A stretch of DNA of 64,000 nucleotides. Source: Victivallaceae bacterium (GTDB taxonomy: Bacteria > Verrucomicrobiota > Lentisphaeria > Victivallales > Victivallaceae). The stretch's first letter is position 1. Every line of letters begins with the position of its first letter. The stretch covers positions 62,001-126,000 of the forward strand of contig JAKSOF010000002.1 of NCBI GenBank assembly GCA_024405735.1, read 5' to 3'. The translations under genes and the position numbers were made by a program. Positions 32,735 to 42,053 of the stretch are shown here, one piece after another. A model generated the notes under the pieces. That model was not told the origin of the DNA. It was given only the letters and a program-made list of their open reading frames with translations, and searched no databases.

Positions 32735-33766
32735 ATGAAATTTTACCACAGTGCGGCAACGGCGTTGCGCACGATTTCCCGGGAGGCAGTCCCCGACGAT
32801 TTTGCCGAAGTCGAAGCGCGTTATCCTTTTCTCGCCAACGATTATTATTTGTCGTTGATCGATCCCGCCGATCCGGACGATCCCGTCCGCCGTCAGCTTT
32901 TCCCCGACCGCGCCGAACTTGCCGATGAGGAAAGCGAATTCGATCCGCTCGCTGAAGCGCGGCAGATGCCCGTGCCGCGTCTGATCCGCCGTTTCGACGA
33001 CCGCGCCGTATTGCTGACGACTTCCCGTTGCGCGATGCACTGCCGTTTCTGTTTCCGCAAGCGTTTCTGGGCGAGCGACCTCGACCATCCCGGCGATCTG
33101 ACCGAAAAGGACCTCGCCGCGGTCGCCGGATTTCTGCGCCGGACTCCGGAGATCCGCGAAGTGCTCCTTTCCGGCGGAGACCCGCTGATGCTGCCTTTTG
33201 ACAAGTTGCGCCATATCATCGGCGTTTTGCGCGAGATCCCCTCCCTTTTTGTCCTGCGCGTCGGCAGCCGGATGCCCGTTGTGTTGCCGGAGCGCGTGAC
33301 GCAGGAGATCGCCGATTATTTGGGCAGTGTGCCGGGATTATGGTTTTTGACCCATTTCAATCACGTCAACGAGGCGACCGATGCGGCGATGGCGGCGTGC
33401 GCGCGGCTGATCCGGGCGGGAGTTCCCGTCCTCAATCAGACGGTGCTTTTGCGCGGAGTCAACGACACTCCGGAAAAACTGGAAGCCCTTTTCCGCAAAC
33501 TGATCGCCCACCGCGTCAAGCCCCATTATCTTTTTCACGTCGATCCCGTGCGCGGCGTCCGTCATTTCGCGACCGGCATCGACCGGGGGCTGGAGATATT
33601 GCGCGCTTTCCGCCCGCGGCTTTCCAGTCTCGCCGTGCCGACTTTTGCGATCGATTTGCCCGGCGGCGGCGGCAAAGTCGCACTTCAGCCTGATTACCGC
33701 GACGGCGACAAGTTCCGCGACATCCGCGATACGCGCTCCATTGCGTACGAGATCAAAAAATTGTGA
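32735..33766 (+). CDS. KamA/EpmB-type radical SAM aminomutase
   Basis: 343 aa. Radical SAM cysteines C99, C103 and C106 (CAMHCRFC), the LLSGGDPLM motif, and the C-terminal pyridoxal-phosphate lysine region (DLPGGGGKVAL) identify a lysine 2,3-aminomutase-like enzyme. Its length is that of E. coli EpmB, which makes beta-lysine for elongation factor P, rather than of catabolic KamA (about 420 aa). No efp or epmA gene is in the window, so the assignment to EF-P modification is by family only. It lies just downstream of the CNNM gene. Confidence 0.85.
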   Translation: MKFYHSAATALRTISREAVPDDFAEVEARYPFLANDYYLSLIDPADPDDPVRRQLFPDRAELADEESEFDPLAEARQMPVPRLIRRFDDRAVLLTTSRCAMHCRFCFRKRFWASDLDHPGDLTEKDLAAVAGFLRRTPEIREVLLSGGDPLMLPFDKLRHIIGVLREIPSLFVLRVGSRMPVVLPERVTQEIADYLGSVPGLWFLTHFNHVNEATDAAMAACARLIRAGVPVLNQTVLLRGVNDTPEKLEALFRKLIAHRVKPHYLFHVDPVRGVRHFATGIDRGLEILRAFRPRLSSLAVPTFAIDLPGGGGKVALQPDYRDGDKFRDIRDTRSIAYEIKKL

Positions 33767-33824
33767 CCGGGACACGGCGCAGCGGTATGCGCTTGCGGAC
33801 TTTTCATAAAAAATCACTTTTTTC

Positions 33825-33853
33825 TTGCATCCGGACGCAAAAGGCATTATATT
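33825..33853 (+). promoter_or_regulatory. Candidate promoter of the trpS-argD-argF-recD2 unit
   Basis: TTGCAT and TATATT are separated by 17 bases, 42 bases before trpS. No T-box-like leader fits in the short space. Confidence 0.62.
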
Positions 33854-33895
33854 ATATTTTCAATTGTTGCTTTATCTTACAGAAGGATTTAAAAT

Positions 33896-34858
33896 ATGCG
33901 GATCTTGACAGGGATTCAGCCTTCCGGCACCCCTCATCTGGGGAATTATTTCGGCGCGATGCGGCAAGTTTGCGCGTTGCAGGACAAAGGGGAGAGTTTC
34001 CTCTTTATCGCGGATTATCACGCGCTGACCGTTTCGCCGAAACCGGAAACGTTGCGGCAAAATGTCATCAATCTCGCGCTCGATTTCATTTCGTGCGGCG
34101 TCGATTTGGACAAGACCGTCTTTTTCCGTCAGAGCGAAGTCCCCGAAGTGTGCGAATTGTCGTGGATCTTGGGTACGGTCGCCCCGATGGGATTGCTCGA
34201 ACGCGCGCACAGTTACAAGGACAAACTCGCCAAAGGCTTTTCGGCGAATGTCGGACTTTTCACCTATCCCGTCCTGATGGCGGCGGACATCCTGCTTTAC
34301 CAGTCCAATCTCGTGCCGGTCGGCAAGGATCAGAAACAGCATCTTGAAATCACCCGCGATCTCGCCATCAAATTCAACAATGAATACGGCGACATCCTGA
34401 CGGTCCCCGAAGCCTACATCCCCGAGGAAGTCGCCATCGTTCCCGGCACGGACGGTCAGAAAATGTCCAAGAGCTACGGTAACGTCATTCCGATCTTCGG
34501 TACCGAAAAGGAAATCAAAAAAGCGGTGATGAATATCGTGACCGACTGCAAGGGGCTTGAAGAAAAAAAAGACCCCGACACTTGCAACGTCTTTGCGATC
34601 TACAAACTCTTTGCCACTCCGGAAGAAGTGCAGAAAATGCGCGAAAACTACCTCGGCGGCAATTACGGCTACGGCCACGCGAAACTTGCCCTCTTTGAAA
34701 AGATCTGGACGCATTTCGAGCCGATGCGCCGCCGCCGGGCGGAACTCGCCGCCGACATCCCCGGTATGATGAAGTTGTTGAGCCGCAACGCCGAACGCGC
34801 CCGCGCCGCCGCCGACGAATTGTTGAGCAAAGTGCGCGAAGCGGTCGGGATCCGTTAA
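33896..34858 (+). CDS. trpS: Tryptophanyl-tRNA synthetase
   Basis: 320 aa, class I aminoacyl-tRNA synthetase charging tRNA-Trp. The HIGH-type motif appears as PSGTPHLGNY (9-18) and the KMSKS motif is intact (189-193). The GIQPSG start and the DYHALT and DILLYQSNLVPVGKDQKQH segments are typical of TrpRS. Start ATG at 33896 lies behind AGAAGGATTTAAAAT. It begins a unit that continues with arginine genes and recD2; the tRNA-Trp gene lies at 40986 in the same strand direction. Confidence 0.95.
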   Translation: MRILTGIQPSGTPHLGNYFGAMRQVCALQDKGESFLFIADYHALTVSPKPETLRQNVINLALDFISCGVDLDKTVFFRQSEVPEVCELSWILGTVAPMGLLERAHSYKDKLAKGFSANVGLFTYPVLMAADILLYQSNLVPVGKDQKQHLEITRDLAIKFNNEYGDILTVPEAYIPEEVAIVPGTDGQKMSKSYGNVIPIFGTEKEIKKAVMNIVTDCKGLEEKKDPDTCNVFAIYKLFATPEEVQKMRENYLGGNYGYGHAKLALFEKIWTHFEPMRRRRAELAADIPGMMKLLSRNAERARAAADELLSKVREAVGIR

Positions 34859-34876
34859 TTCAAGGAGAATGTGAAA

Positions 34877-36085
34877 ATGAGCGCAGTTTTGTCGGAAACA
34901 CTGGAGCGTTATCAGAATTATGTGTTGCCCACTTATGCCCCGAAGCAGCTTTTTTTGCGCGGCAAGGGCGCGCATTTGTGGGATGACGAAAACGTCGAAT
35001 ATCTCGATTTCGCGGCGGGTATTGCCGTCTGCAACCTCGGTCACTGCAACGAAAGAGTCACCAAAGCGATCGTCGAACAGGCGCAGACGCTTGTCCACAC
35101 CTCCAATTTGTACTACAACAGCGTGATGCCGCGTCTTGCCGAAAAACTGATCCGCGAAGCCGGATTTGCCGGACGCGTCTTTTTCTGCAACTCCGGCGCC
35201 GAGGCGAATGAAGGACTCATCAAACTCGCCCGCAAATACGGCAATGCGTCGCACCGCAACACGATCATTTCGATGGAGGATTCCTTCCACGGCAGGACGC
35301 TCGCGACGCTGGCGGCGACGGGGCGCGCCAAGTACCGCAAGGGCTTTGAGCCGGACGTCGCCGGATTCAAGCAAGTGCCTTTCAACGATTTTGCCGCTCT
35401 GGAAAAGGCGTTGACGCCCGACGTCTGCGCGGTGATGCTTGAGATGGTTCAGGGCGAAGGCGGCGTTTTGCCCGCCGACCCCGAATATCTCAAAAAAGTG
35501 CGCGCGCTCTGCGATGAAAAAGATGTTTTGATGCTTTGCGACGAAGTTCAGTGCGGGATGGGCCGTCTCGGTACGCGTTTCGCCTTTCAGAGTTTCGGCG
35601 TCGTCCCCGATGCCCTGTCGATGGCGAAAGCGATCGCCAACGGAGTTCCGATGGGGGGCTTCATCGTCCGCGAGAAATTCGCGAACGTGCTGACCGTGGG
35701 AACTCACGCGAGCACGTTCGGCGGCACGCCGCTTGCGAGCGCCGCCGCGCTCGCGGTGCAGACGGCGTTCGACGAGGACGGCGTCCTGGAAAACTGCCGG
35801 GAGCAGGGCGCTTTCCTGATGGAAAAACTGACTGAGATCGTGAAACCTTATTCCTTTGTCAAGGGTGTCCGCGGCAAAGGATTGATGATCGGCGTCGTGC
35901 TCGACCGTCCGGCGGGCGCGTTGCAGTCGATCCTCCTGAAACACCGCCTTGTCACGCTGACTGCCGGGGAAACCGTGTTGCGGCTGGTGCCGCCTCTGGT
36001 CATTTCCCGCGCCGATGCGGAACAGGCGATCCAAATCATCGCCGCCGGCTTGCAGGAATTTGCGGCATCCATCGAGGAGAAATAA
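34877..36085 (+). CDS. argD: Acetylornithine aminotransferase
   Basis: 402 aa, pyridoxal-phosphate enzyme of arginine (and possibly lysine) synthesis, converting N-acetylglutamate semialdehyde to N-acetylornithine. Signatures: FCNSGAEANEGLIK, LCDEVQCGMGRLG and the cofactor lysine K251 in SMAKAIANGVPMGG. The ATG at 34877 is preferred to the GTG at 34871 because AGGAG at 34863 is then correctly spaced. argF follows after two bases. ArgD, ornithine aminotransferase and GABA aminotransferase are close, but the argF neighbour supports ArgD. Confidence 0.93.
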   Translation: MSAVLSETLERYQNYVLPTYAPKQLFLRGKGAHLWDDENVEYLDFAAGIAVCNLGHCNERVTKAIVEQAQTLVHTSNLYYNSVMPRLAEKLIREAGFAGRVFFCNSGAEANEGLIKLARKYGNASHRNTIISMEDSFHGRTLATLAATGRAKYRKGFEPDVAGFKQVPFNDFAALEKALTPDVCAVMLEMVQGEGGVLPADPEYLKKVRALCDEKDVLMLCDEVQCGMGRLGTRFAFQSFGVVPDALSMAKAIANGVPMGGFIVREKFANVLTVGTHASTFGGTPLASAAALAVQTAFDEDGVLENCREQGAFLMEKLTEIVKPYSFVKGVRGKGLMIGVVLDRPAGALQSILLKHRLVTLTAGETVLRLVPPLVISRADAEQAIQIIAAGLQEFAASIEEK

Positions 36086-36087
36086 CG

Positions 36088-36990
36088 ATGAAAAAAGATT
36101 TTCTTACTTTGCGCGACATCACCCGCGACGACCTTGAGGTGATTCTCGATCTCGCCGCCAAACTCAAGCGCGACCGTTACACGACGACCGAAAAACCGTT
36201 GCTCGGCAAGAGCATCGGTCTGATTTTCGCCAAAAGTTCGACCCGCACCCGCGTTTCCTTTGAGGTCGGAGTCCACGAACTCGGCGGCTATCCGCTCTAT
36301 CTCGATCAATCCAAGATGCAGATGGGGCGCGGCGAGACCGTTCCCGACACGGCGCACGTTTTGAGCCGTTTTCTGCACGGCATCGTCATCCGCACTTTTG
36401 CCCACAGCGACGTCGAGGAACTGGCGCGTTGCGCTTCGATCCCCGTCATCAACGCGCTGACCGACGAATATCATCCCTGCCAGCTGATCGCCGATATGCT
36501 GACCATCCGCGAACACAGCGGACGCTGCGATTCGTCGGTCAAACTCGCCTTTTACGGCGACGGCAGAAGCAATATGGCGAATTCGATGATCCTCGCCGCC
36601 CGGCTGACCGGGATGGAACTGGTGATCTCCTCCCCTGAGGAGGAGGCGCCCCGTGCCGACATTATCCAAGGCGCGCCCAACGTTTCGTGGGAACCCGATC
36701 CGGTCAAGGCGGCGAAAGACGTCGATTACTTCTACACCGATGTCTGGGTCAGTATGGGTTTTGAGGAAGAACGCGCGCGCCGGATGAAAATTTTTACGCC
36801 CTATCAGGTCAACGAGAAACTTTTTGCCGTCGCGCACAAGGATGCGAAATTTCTCCACTGTCTGCCCGCGCACCGCGGCGAGGAGGTTTCCGCCGGGATC
36901 ATGGACGATCCGGAGCGTTCACTCGTTTTCGACGAGGCGGAAAACCGTCTGCACGCGCACAAAGCGCTGATGAGTCTCCTGATGAAATAG
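36088..36990 (+). CDS. argF: Ornithine carbamoyltransferase
   Basis: 300 aa, makes citrulline from ornithine and carbamoyl phosphate. The carbamoyl-phosphate site SSTRTR (50-55), HPCQ (129-132), the DGRSN segment (ornithine/carbamoyl domain link) and HCLPAHRGEEV near the C-terminus are all present. The family usually has GDGNN where this protein has GDGRSN, a mild departure. It starts two bases after argD, so the two arginine steps are tightly coupled; the remaining arginine genes are not in the window. Confidence 0.95.
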   Translation: MKKDFLTLRDITRDDLEVILDLAAKLKRDRYTTTEKPLLGKSIGLIFAKSSTRTRVSFEVGVHELGGYPLYLDQSKMQMGRGETVPDTAHVLSRFLHGIVIRTFAHSDVEELARCASIPVINALTDEYHPCQLIADMLTIREHSGRCDSSVKLAFYGDGRSNMANSMILAARLTGMELVISSPEEEAPRADIIQGAPNVSWEPDPVKAAKDVDYFYTDVWVSMGFEEERARRMKIFTPYQVNEKLFAVAHKDAKFLHCLPAHRGEEVSAGIMDDPERSLVFDEAENRLHAHKALMSLLMK

Positions 36991-37003
36991 GGAATTTCCG
37001 TTT

Positions 37004-39175
37004 GTGGCGCAACCGGAATCGGTCACGACGGTCGAGGGGGAGATCCTCGGCGTCCGTTACGAAAGCCCGGAAAACGGCTTCAAGGTTTTGACCGTCCGCG
37101 TCCGGGACGGAGAAAAAATCACCGTCTGCGGCAATTTCGACGCGCTTTATCCCGGTCAATGGGGGAAATTCACCGGGCATTTTGAATCCCACCGCGATTT
37201 CGGGCGGGAATTCAAGGCTTCCGGCGGCGTCGTCACATTGCCCGGTACGCTCGACGGCGTGCGCCATTATCTTGCTTCCTGCGTTCCCGGCATCGGCCGC
37301 ACTTTTGCCGGAAAGATCGTCGATTTCTTTCAGGGCGATACGCTCGATGTCCTCGACCGTCACCCGGAAAGGCTTCTGGAGGTCCCCGGCATCGGCAAAA
37401 AAAAGGGCGAATCGATCGGCCGTGTCTGGCGTGAAAATTCCCTGCGCCGCGACGGGATGATCTTTTTGCAGGGATTGGGGGTTTCGCTTGCCGGCTGCGA
37501 CCGGCTTTTCCGGCGTTACGGCGCCGATGCCCCCGAAATCGTGCGCAATGACCCCTATAAATTGGCGGAGGAGATCGACGGCATCGGATTTACCCGCGCC
37601 GATATGCTCGGCAGGAAGCTCGGCATCGAGCCGGAATCCGAAAAAAGACTTCTTTCCGCCGCGCTCTATGTGATGGGGCTTTATACGTCAGGCGGTCACG
37701 TCGGCGCGCCTTACAACGAATTGATCGACCGCGTTGCCGAAGTGGGGAGCGTGCCCCGCGAAGCGGCGGAAAAAGGCGTCGAATCGGCGCTCGCTTCCGG
37801 AAAATTGCGCCGTGATCTCGATCTGGTCTATCCCCGCAATCTTTACCGTGCCGAAGCCGCCTTGCCGGAACTTATCGCCCGCCTTGCCGGCGCAACGGAA
37901 TTCGCGGGCAGGAAAATGAAAAAGACTTCCGGCGGCAAACTTGCCCTTGCGCCGGAGCAGTTGCAGGCGGTCGAAACGGTTTCCAAGTCGCCGCTTTGCA
38001 TCATTACCGGAGGCCCCGGCGTCGGCAAGACGACCGTCGTCGGCGAGATCGTCGGCCGCGCCCGCAAGGCGAATCTGCGCATCCGGCTCGCCGCTCCGAC
38101 GGGACGCGCCGCCAAAAGGCTCGCCGAGGCGACAAAACAGGAAGCGATGACGTTGCACCGTTTGTTGCAGTACGATCCGGTTTCAGGCGGATTTCATTTC
38201 GGAGCGGAAACTCCGTTGGAGTGCGATCTTCTGATCGTCGACGAGGTGTCGATGCTCGATCTGCCGCTCGGCGTCGCGCTTTTTTCGGCATTGCGGCCGG
38301 GGATGTCGCTCGTGCTCGTCGGCGACGCCGATCAGCTTCCCTCCGTGGGACCGGGCAGATTGTTGCGCGATTTCATCGGGTCGCCGCTTTTCGCGGTGAC
38401 GAAACTCACCCGGATCTTCCGGCAGGGCGCGGGGAGCGAGATCATCGTCAACAGCCATCAGGTCAATGCCGGCACTGTACCGGATTTGACGAAAAAGAGC
38501 GGTTTGCACGATTTCTACTGGATCGAACAGGACGACCCCGTTTCGGCGCGCGCGCTCATCGGCAGGCTCGTCGCCGAGCGCATCCCCGCGCGTTTCGGCT
38601 TCGACCCGATGCGCGAGATCCAGGTCTTGACGCCGATGAACCGCGGCGAATGCGGTACCGTCGCGCTCAACGAATATCTCGGCAAAATGCTCAACGGCGG
38701 CGAAATGACCCCCGGATTTCAGCGCAACGAACGCGATTTCCGGCGCGGCGACAAGGTGATGCAGATCTCCAACAACTACGACAAAAACGTTTTCAACGGC
38801 GACATCGGCATTTTAAGCGAGATCCATAACTCGAAAAAACGATTTTTCGTCACCTTTGAGGACGAACGCACGGTGGAATACTCCTTCGACGAAGCGGCCC
38901 AGCTCGTCCGTGCCTACGCGGTGACCGTCCACAAGTCGCAGGGATGCGAATTCCCCTGCGTGGTGATGGCGTTGCTCAACGCGCATTATATGATGCTGCA
39001 GCGGCAACTGCTTTATACGGCGATGACGCGCGCCCGCAAACTGCTGATCCTCGTCGGTTCGCGCCGCGCGCTCAATATGGCGGTGCACAATATCCGCGTC
39101 GAACCGCGTCATACGCGGCTTCCCGAACGGCTGAAAGCGATGGAAAACACGCTTTTTTTTCGTAAAAACCGATAA
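37004..39175 (+). CDS. recD2: RecD2/TraA-type DNA helicase
   Basis: 723 aa, GTG start, 13 bases after argF. The N-terminal third has the RecD2 OB-fold and helix-hairpin-helix region (LEVPGIGKKKGESI), then helicase motif I GGPGVGKTT (336-344), motif II LLIVDEVSMLD, motif III LVGDADQLPS, and motif VI-type HKSQGCEF with the UvrD-like C-terminal MTRARKLLILVG. RecD2 is a 5'-3' helicase acting without RecBC in DNA repair. The ribosome-binding site is weak, so it probably depends on translation of argF. Confidence 0.92.
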   Translation: MAQPESVTTVEGEILGVRYESPENGFKVLTVRVRDGEKITVCGNFDALYPGQWGKFTGHFESHRDFGREFKASGGVVTLPGTLDGVRHYLASCVPGIGRTFAGKIVDFFQGDTLDVLDRHPERLLEVPGIGKKKGESIGRVWRENSLRRDGMIFLQGLGVSLAGCDRLFRRYGADAPEIVRNDPYKLAEEIDGIGFTRADMLGRKLGIEPESEKRLLSAALYVMGLYTSGGHVGAPYNELIDRVAEVGSVPREAAEKGVESALASGKLRRDLDLVYPRNLYRAEAALPELIARLAGATEFAGRKMKKTSGGKLALAPEQLQAVETVSKSPLCIITGGPGVGKTTVVGEIVGRARKANLRIRLAAPTGRAAKRLAEATKQEAMTLHRLLQYDPVSGGFHFGAETPLECDLLIVDEVSMLDLPLGVALFSALRPGMSLVLVGDADQLPSVGPGRLLRDFIGSPLFAVTKLTRIFRQGAGSEIIVNSHQVNAGTVPDLTKKSGLHDFYWIEQDDPVSARALIGRLVAERIPARFGFDPMREIQVLTPMNRGECGTVALNEYLGKMLNGGEMTPGFQRNERDFRRGDKVMQISNNYDKNVFNGDIGILSEIHNSKKRFFVTFEDERTVEYSFDEAAQLVRAYAVTVHKSQGCEFPCVVMALLNAHYMMLQRQLLYTAMTRARKLLILVGSRRALNMAVHNIRVEPRHTRLPERLKAMENTLFFRKNR

Positions 39176-39182
39176 AAAACAT

Positions 39183-39210
39183 TTGCAAAACCAAAAAAAA
39201 GGGCTATATT
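39183..39210 (+). promoter_or_regulatory. Candidate promoter of the tRNA-Leu/tRNA-Thr/tuf unit
   Basis: TTGCAA and TATATT are separated by 16 bases, about 45 bases before the mature tRNA-Leu. Confidence 0.65.
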
Positions 39211-39256
39211 AAGTACATCTCGCGCAGAAAAGTTGTGCGATGAGCTACTTGTAAGT

Positions 39257-39341
39257 GCTCGGGTGGCGGAACTGGCAGACGCGTATGGTTGAGGTCCATA
39301 TGGAGCGATCCTTGGGGGTTCAAGTCCCCCCCCGAGTACCA
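39257..39341 (+). tRNA. tRNA-Leu (GAG)
   Basis: 85 bases including an encoded CCA. The acceptor stem GCTCGGG pairs with CCCGAGT (first pair G-U). The anticodon stem TATGG/CCATA surrounds loop TTGAGGT, giving anticodon GAG. A long variable arm is present, as expected for leucine, and the T-loop reads TTCAAGT. Confidence 0.97.
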
Positions 39342-39357
39342 ATTTTTTTATGAAATT

Positions 39358-39433
39358 GCCTACATAGCTCAGTCGGTAGAGCACATCCTTGGTAAGGATG
39401 AGGTCTCCGGTTCAAGTCCGGATGTAGGCTCCA
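39358..39433 (+). tRNA. tRNA-Thr (GGT)
   Basis: 76 bases with encoded CCA. Acceptor GCCTACA pairs with TGTAGGC; discriminator T. The anticodon stem CATCC/GGATG encloses TTGGTAA, anticodon GGT. It is 16 bases after tRNA-Leu and 54 bases before tuf, an order (tRNA then tuf) seen in many bacteria. Confidence 0.97.
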
Positions 39434-39487
39434 TATAGATATAGTAAAATCGGCGAAACAAAATCGCAACCCAAACGGAGGAAAAAA

Positions 39488-40684
39488 ATGGCTAAAGAGA
39501 AATTCGAGAGAACCAAGCCGCATGTCAACATCGGTACGATTGGTCACGTCGACCACGGCAAGACCACTTTGACCGCTGCCATCACGATGGTTCTGAACAA
39601 GAAGTTCGGCGGTGAGATCCGCAAGTACGACGAAATCGACAACGCCCCGGAGGAAAAGGCCCGTGGTATCACGATCAACACCTCCCACGTTGAATATCAG
39701 ACGGAAAACCGTCACTATGCGCACGTCGACTGCCCCGGACACGCCGACTACGTCAAAAACATGATCACCGGCGCCGCGCAGATGGACGGTGCGATCCTCG
39801 TGATCGCCGCGACCGACGGCCCGATGGCGCAGACCTATGAGCACGTGTTGCTCGCCCGTCAGGTCGGCGTGCCCGCGATCGTCGTTTTCATGAACAAGAT
39901 CGATCAGGTCGACGATCCCGAATTGATCGACCTCGTCGAAATGGAGATCCGCGACCTCCTCAACAAGTATGACTTCCCCGGCGACGACACCCCGATCATC
40001 AAGGGTTCCGCGCTCAAAGTCAACGAGTGCGAGGGCGATCCCGACAATCCGGATTGCAAATGCATCCTCGATCTGATGGCTGCCGTCGACAGCTTCATCC
40101 CCGAACCGAAACGCGATGTCGATCTTCCCTTCCTGATGCCGATCGAAGACGTCTTCTCCATTGAAGGCCGCGGCACCGTGGTCACGGGCCGTGTCGAGCG
40201 CGGTCAGGTCAAGATCGGCGACGAAGTCGAGATCATCGGTATCAAACCGACGACCAAGACGACGATCACCGGCGTGGAAATGTTCCGCAAGCTCCTCGAC
40301 TTCGGTCAGGCGGGCGACAACATCGGTTGCTTGCTCCGCGGCACCAAGAAAGAGGACGTTGTCCGCGGTCAGGTGCTCGCGAAGCCGGGCAGCGTGACTC
40401 CGCATGCCAAGTTCAAGGGCGAGATCTACGTCCTGAGCAAGGAAGAAGGCGGCCGTCACACCCCGTTCTTCAACAACTATCGTCCCCAGTTCTACTTCCG
40501 CACGACCGACGTGACCGGTTCGATCACGCTGGCGGACGGCGTCGAAATGGTGATGCCCGGCGACAACACCTCGATCTCGGTCGAGCTGATCGCCCCGGTC
40601 GCGATGGAAAAAGGTCTCCGCTTCGCTATCCGTGAAGGCGGACGCACCGTTGCTTCCGGCCGTGTTTCCGAAATCATTGAGTAA
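39488..40684 (+). CDS. tuf: Elongation factor Tu
   Basis: 398 aa. GTPase motifs: GHVDHGKT (19-26), the switch I segment [17 protein letters not shown], and NKID (around the guanine base site). EF-Tu delivers aminoacyl-tRNA to the ribosome. The ATG follows ACGGAGG. It is placed in the tRNA-tuf-rpmG-tRNA-secE-nusG order rather than after fusA as in the str operon of enterobacteria. A perfect 14-bp hairpin follows at 40711. Confidence 0.98.
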   Translation: MAKEKFERTKPHVNIGTIGHVDHGKTTLTAAITMVLNKKFGGEIRKYDEIDNAPEEKARGITINTSHVEYQTENRHYAHVDCPGHADYVKNMITGAAQMDGAILVIAATDGPMAQTYEHVLLARQVGVPAIVVFMNKIDQVDDPELIDLVEMEIRDLLNKYDFPGDDTPIIKGSALKVNECEGDPDNPDCKCILDLMAAVDSFIPEPKRDVDLPFLMPIEDVFSIEGRGTVVTGRVERGQVKIGDEVEIIGIKPTTKTTITGVEMFRKLLDFGQAGDNIGCLLRGTKKEDVVRGQVLAKPGSVTPHAKFKGEIYVLSKEEGGRHTPFFNNYRPQFYFRTTDVTGSITLADGVEMVMPGDNTSISVELIAPVAMEKGLRFAIREGGRTVASGRVSEIIE

Positions 40685-40710
40685 TTCAGCGGTTTCGCGA
40701 CAGTAAATCC

Positions 40711-40744
40711 ATCCCGAACCGGGTGTCAAAACCCGGTTCGGGAT
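40711..40744 (+). terminator. Perfect hairpin after tuf
   Basis: Fourteen bases (ATCCCGAACCGGGT) pair perfectly with 40731-40744 around a six-base loop. There is no T-tract, so it may attenuate or protect the transcript rather than fully terminate before rpmG. Confidence 0.6.
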
Positions 40745-40781
40745 TACGCGTAGTAAACAACAACTATAGAAATCAGTCATT

Positions 40782-40934
40782 ATGGCACGCGAATTGGTCA
40801 TTCTGGAGTGTACGGAGTGCAAACGCCGCAACTACACGACCAAGAAAGAAAAGCGCAATACTCCTGAGCGTTTGGAAAAGATGAAGTATTGCAAATTCGA
40901 GCACAAGCACACGTTGCACAAGGAAACGCGTTAG
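40782..40934 (+). CDS. rpmG: 50S ribosomal protein L33
   Basis: 50 aa. Typical L33 order: [11 protein letters not shown] near the N-terminus, [12 protein letters not shown] and the ending HTLHKETR. The first zinc knuckle (C10, C13) is intact, but the second, usually CxxC in zinc-binding L33, retains only C37, with glutamate at the second position (YCKFEH). This makes it intermediate between zinc-plus and zinc-free forms. No clear Shine-Dalgarno precedes the ATG at 40782; the start is set by family length. Confidence 0.93.
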   Translation: MARELVILECTECKRRNYTTKKEKRNTPERLEKMKYCKFEHKHTLHKETR

Positions 40935-40985
40935 TCGTTTTTTTTGAGGCGCGGCGCGCAGGTGCTCCTGCAACCGTTTTGATGC

Positions 40986-41062
40986 AGGAGAGTAGCTCAG
41001 TTGGCTAGAGCGGCGGTCTCCAAAACCGCAGGTCCTGAGTTCGAGCCTCAGCTCTCCTGCCA
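40986..41062 (+). tRNA. tRNA-Trp (CCA)
   Basis: 77 bases with encoded CCA. Acceptor AGGAGAG pairs with CTCTCCT; discriminator G. The anticodon loop CTCCAAA gives CCA. It lies between rpmG and secE, a well-conserved bacterial order. Confidence 0.97.
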
Positions 41063-41103
41063 GTTTTAGGCGCAACCGACGGGAAACCGTCTTGAATTTG
41101 AAG

Positions 41104-41331
41104 ATGAATATGGGTATGGAAAAGCATCACGAATCGATCATCGCCAGGATCCGCCGTTTTACGGTGGAGACCGTGGCGGAGATGAAACGCTGTACTTGGC
41201 CGGGCCACCGGGAACTTCTGGAATCGACGGTTCTCGTCGTGGTCGTGATGTTGCTCCTCGCCTGTTTTGTCGCCGGTGTCGACAAAGTGGCGCTCCACGC
41301 GATCCGCTTCGTCACCACGGGTAAATTTTAA
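41104..41331 (+). CDS. secE: SecE subunit of the Sec translocon
   Basis: About 75 aa; starts at 41104, 41110 or 41116 are all possible and none has a strong Shine-Dalgarno. The single-span form has an amphipathic helix ending in the conserved EMKRCTWPGHRELLEST (family WPxxxE motif) followed by one membrane span (about residues 42-63). SecE clamps SecY in the translocon. A perfect GACGG/CCGTC hairpin with GAAA tetraloop (41078-41091) lies between the tRNA and this gene, possibly marking the processing boundary. Confidence 0.9.
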   Translation: MNMGMEKHHESIIARIRRFTVETVAEMKRCTWPGHRELLESTVLVVVVMLLLACFVAGVDKVALHAIRFVTTGKF

Positions 41332-41347
41332 TAACGGAATTGTAATC

Positions 41348-41953
41348 ATGAGCGAAGAAACGGCGATCCCTTCCGAAGAACAGCAGACCCCGGTCGAAGA
41401 TAACCGCGGGCAGTGGTTTGTGCTGCACACGCTTTCCGGTCATGAGAAAAAAGTCTGCGAGTCGATCAAACGGCAGATCTGTCTGAACGATCAGTCGGGC
41501 GTTTACGAAGTCTGCGTGCCTACGCACAAGGTGGTCGAAGTCCGTCAGCGTCAGGCAAAAGTCAAGAATCAGAAAGTTTTCCCGGGCTATCTTTTGGTCC
41601 GGATGGATCTCTACGATGAACTCGGCGAGATCAATGAAAAAGCGTGGTTTCTCGTGCGCGGCGTTCAGGGGGTGCTCGGCTTCCTCGGCAACGTCAACCG
41701 TCCGATCCCGCTGACCGATCAGGAGGTCAAGGATATTCTCGGATCGGAAGAAGACGCTGCCGGCGCGCCGGTCGCGATGATGAAATTCGACGTCGGCGAA
41801 GTCGTCCGCATCACCAACGGTCCTTTTGAGGGCTTCGAGGGCACGGTGACCGAAGTCGACGGCGAACGCGGTCTTTTGAAAGTCATGGTATCGATTTTCG
41901 GTCGATCCACGTCACTGGAATTGGAGTCCTGGCAGGTGGAACGGGTCAACTGA
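41348..41953 (+). CDS. nusG: Transcription antitermination factor NusG
   Basis: 201 aa. The NGN domain starts at WFVLHTLSGHEKKV (about 23-36) and includes FPGYLLVRM and FLG-type residues that contact RNA polymerase; the C-terminal KOW domain reads GEVVRITNGPFEGFEG. NusG couples transcription to translation and Rho. It begins 16 bases after secE and precedes the L11 operon by about 100 bases, the standard bacterial layout. A 20-residue acidic N-terminal extension (SEETAIPSEEQQTPVED) is longer than in E. coli. Confidence 0.97.
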   Translation: MSEETAIPSEEQQTPVEDNRGQWFVLHTLSGHEKKVCESIKRQICLNDQSGVYEVCVPTHKVVEVRQRQAKVKNQKVFPGYLLVRMDLYDELGEINEKAWFLVRGVQGVLGFLGNVNRPIPLTDQEVKDILGSEEDAAGAPVAMMKFDVGEVVRITNGPFEGFEGTVTEVDGERGLLKVMVSIFGRSTSLELESWQVERVN

Positions 41954-42053
41954 CCTTTTCCGGACTTTACAAACAAGGGTGTTCTCACGACGCGGCGGAA
42001 TCCCTGCCGGTTCAGACCACGTCTGAGACAAGAGTAGAAAAGGAAGTCAATCT

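Noticed and set aside
41954-42053. L1-binding autoregulatory site in the rplK leader
   Set aside because: A small CAGAC/GTCTG hairpin is present, but nothing resembling the L1 target in 23S rRNA could be identified by eye.
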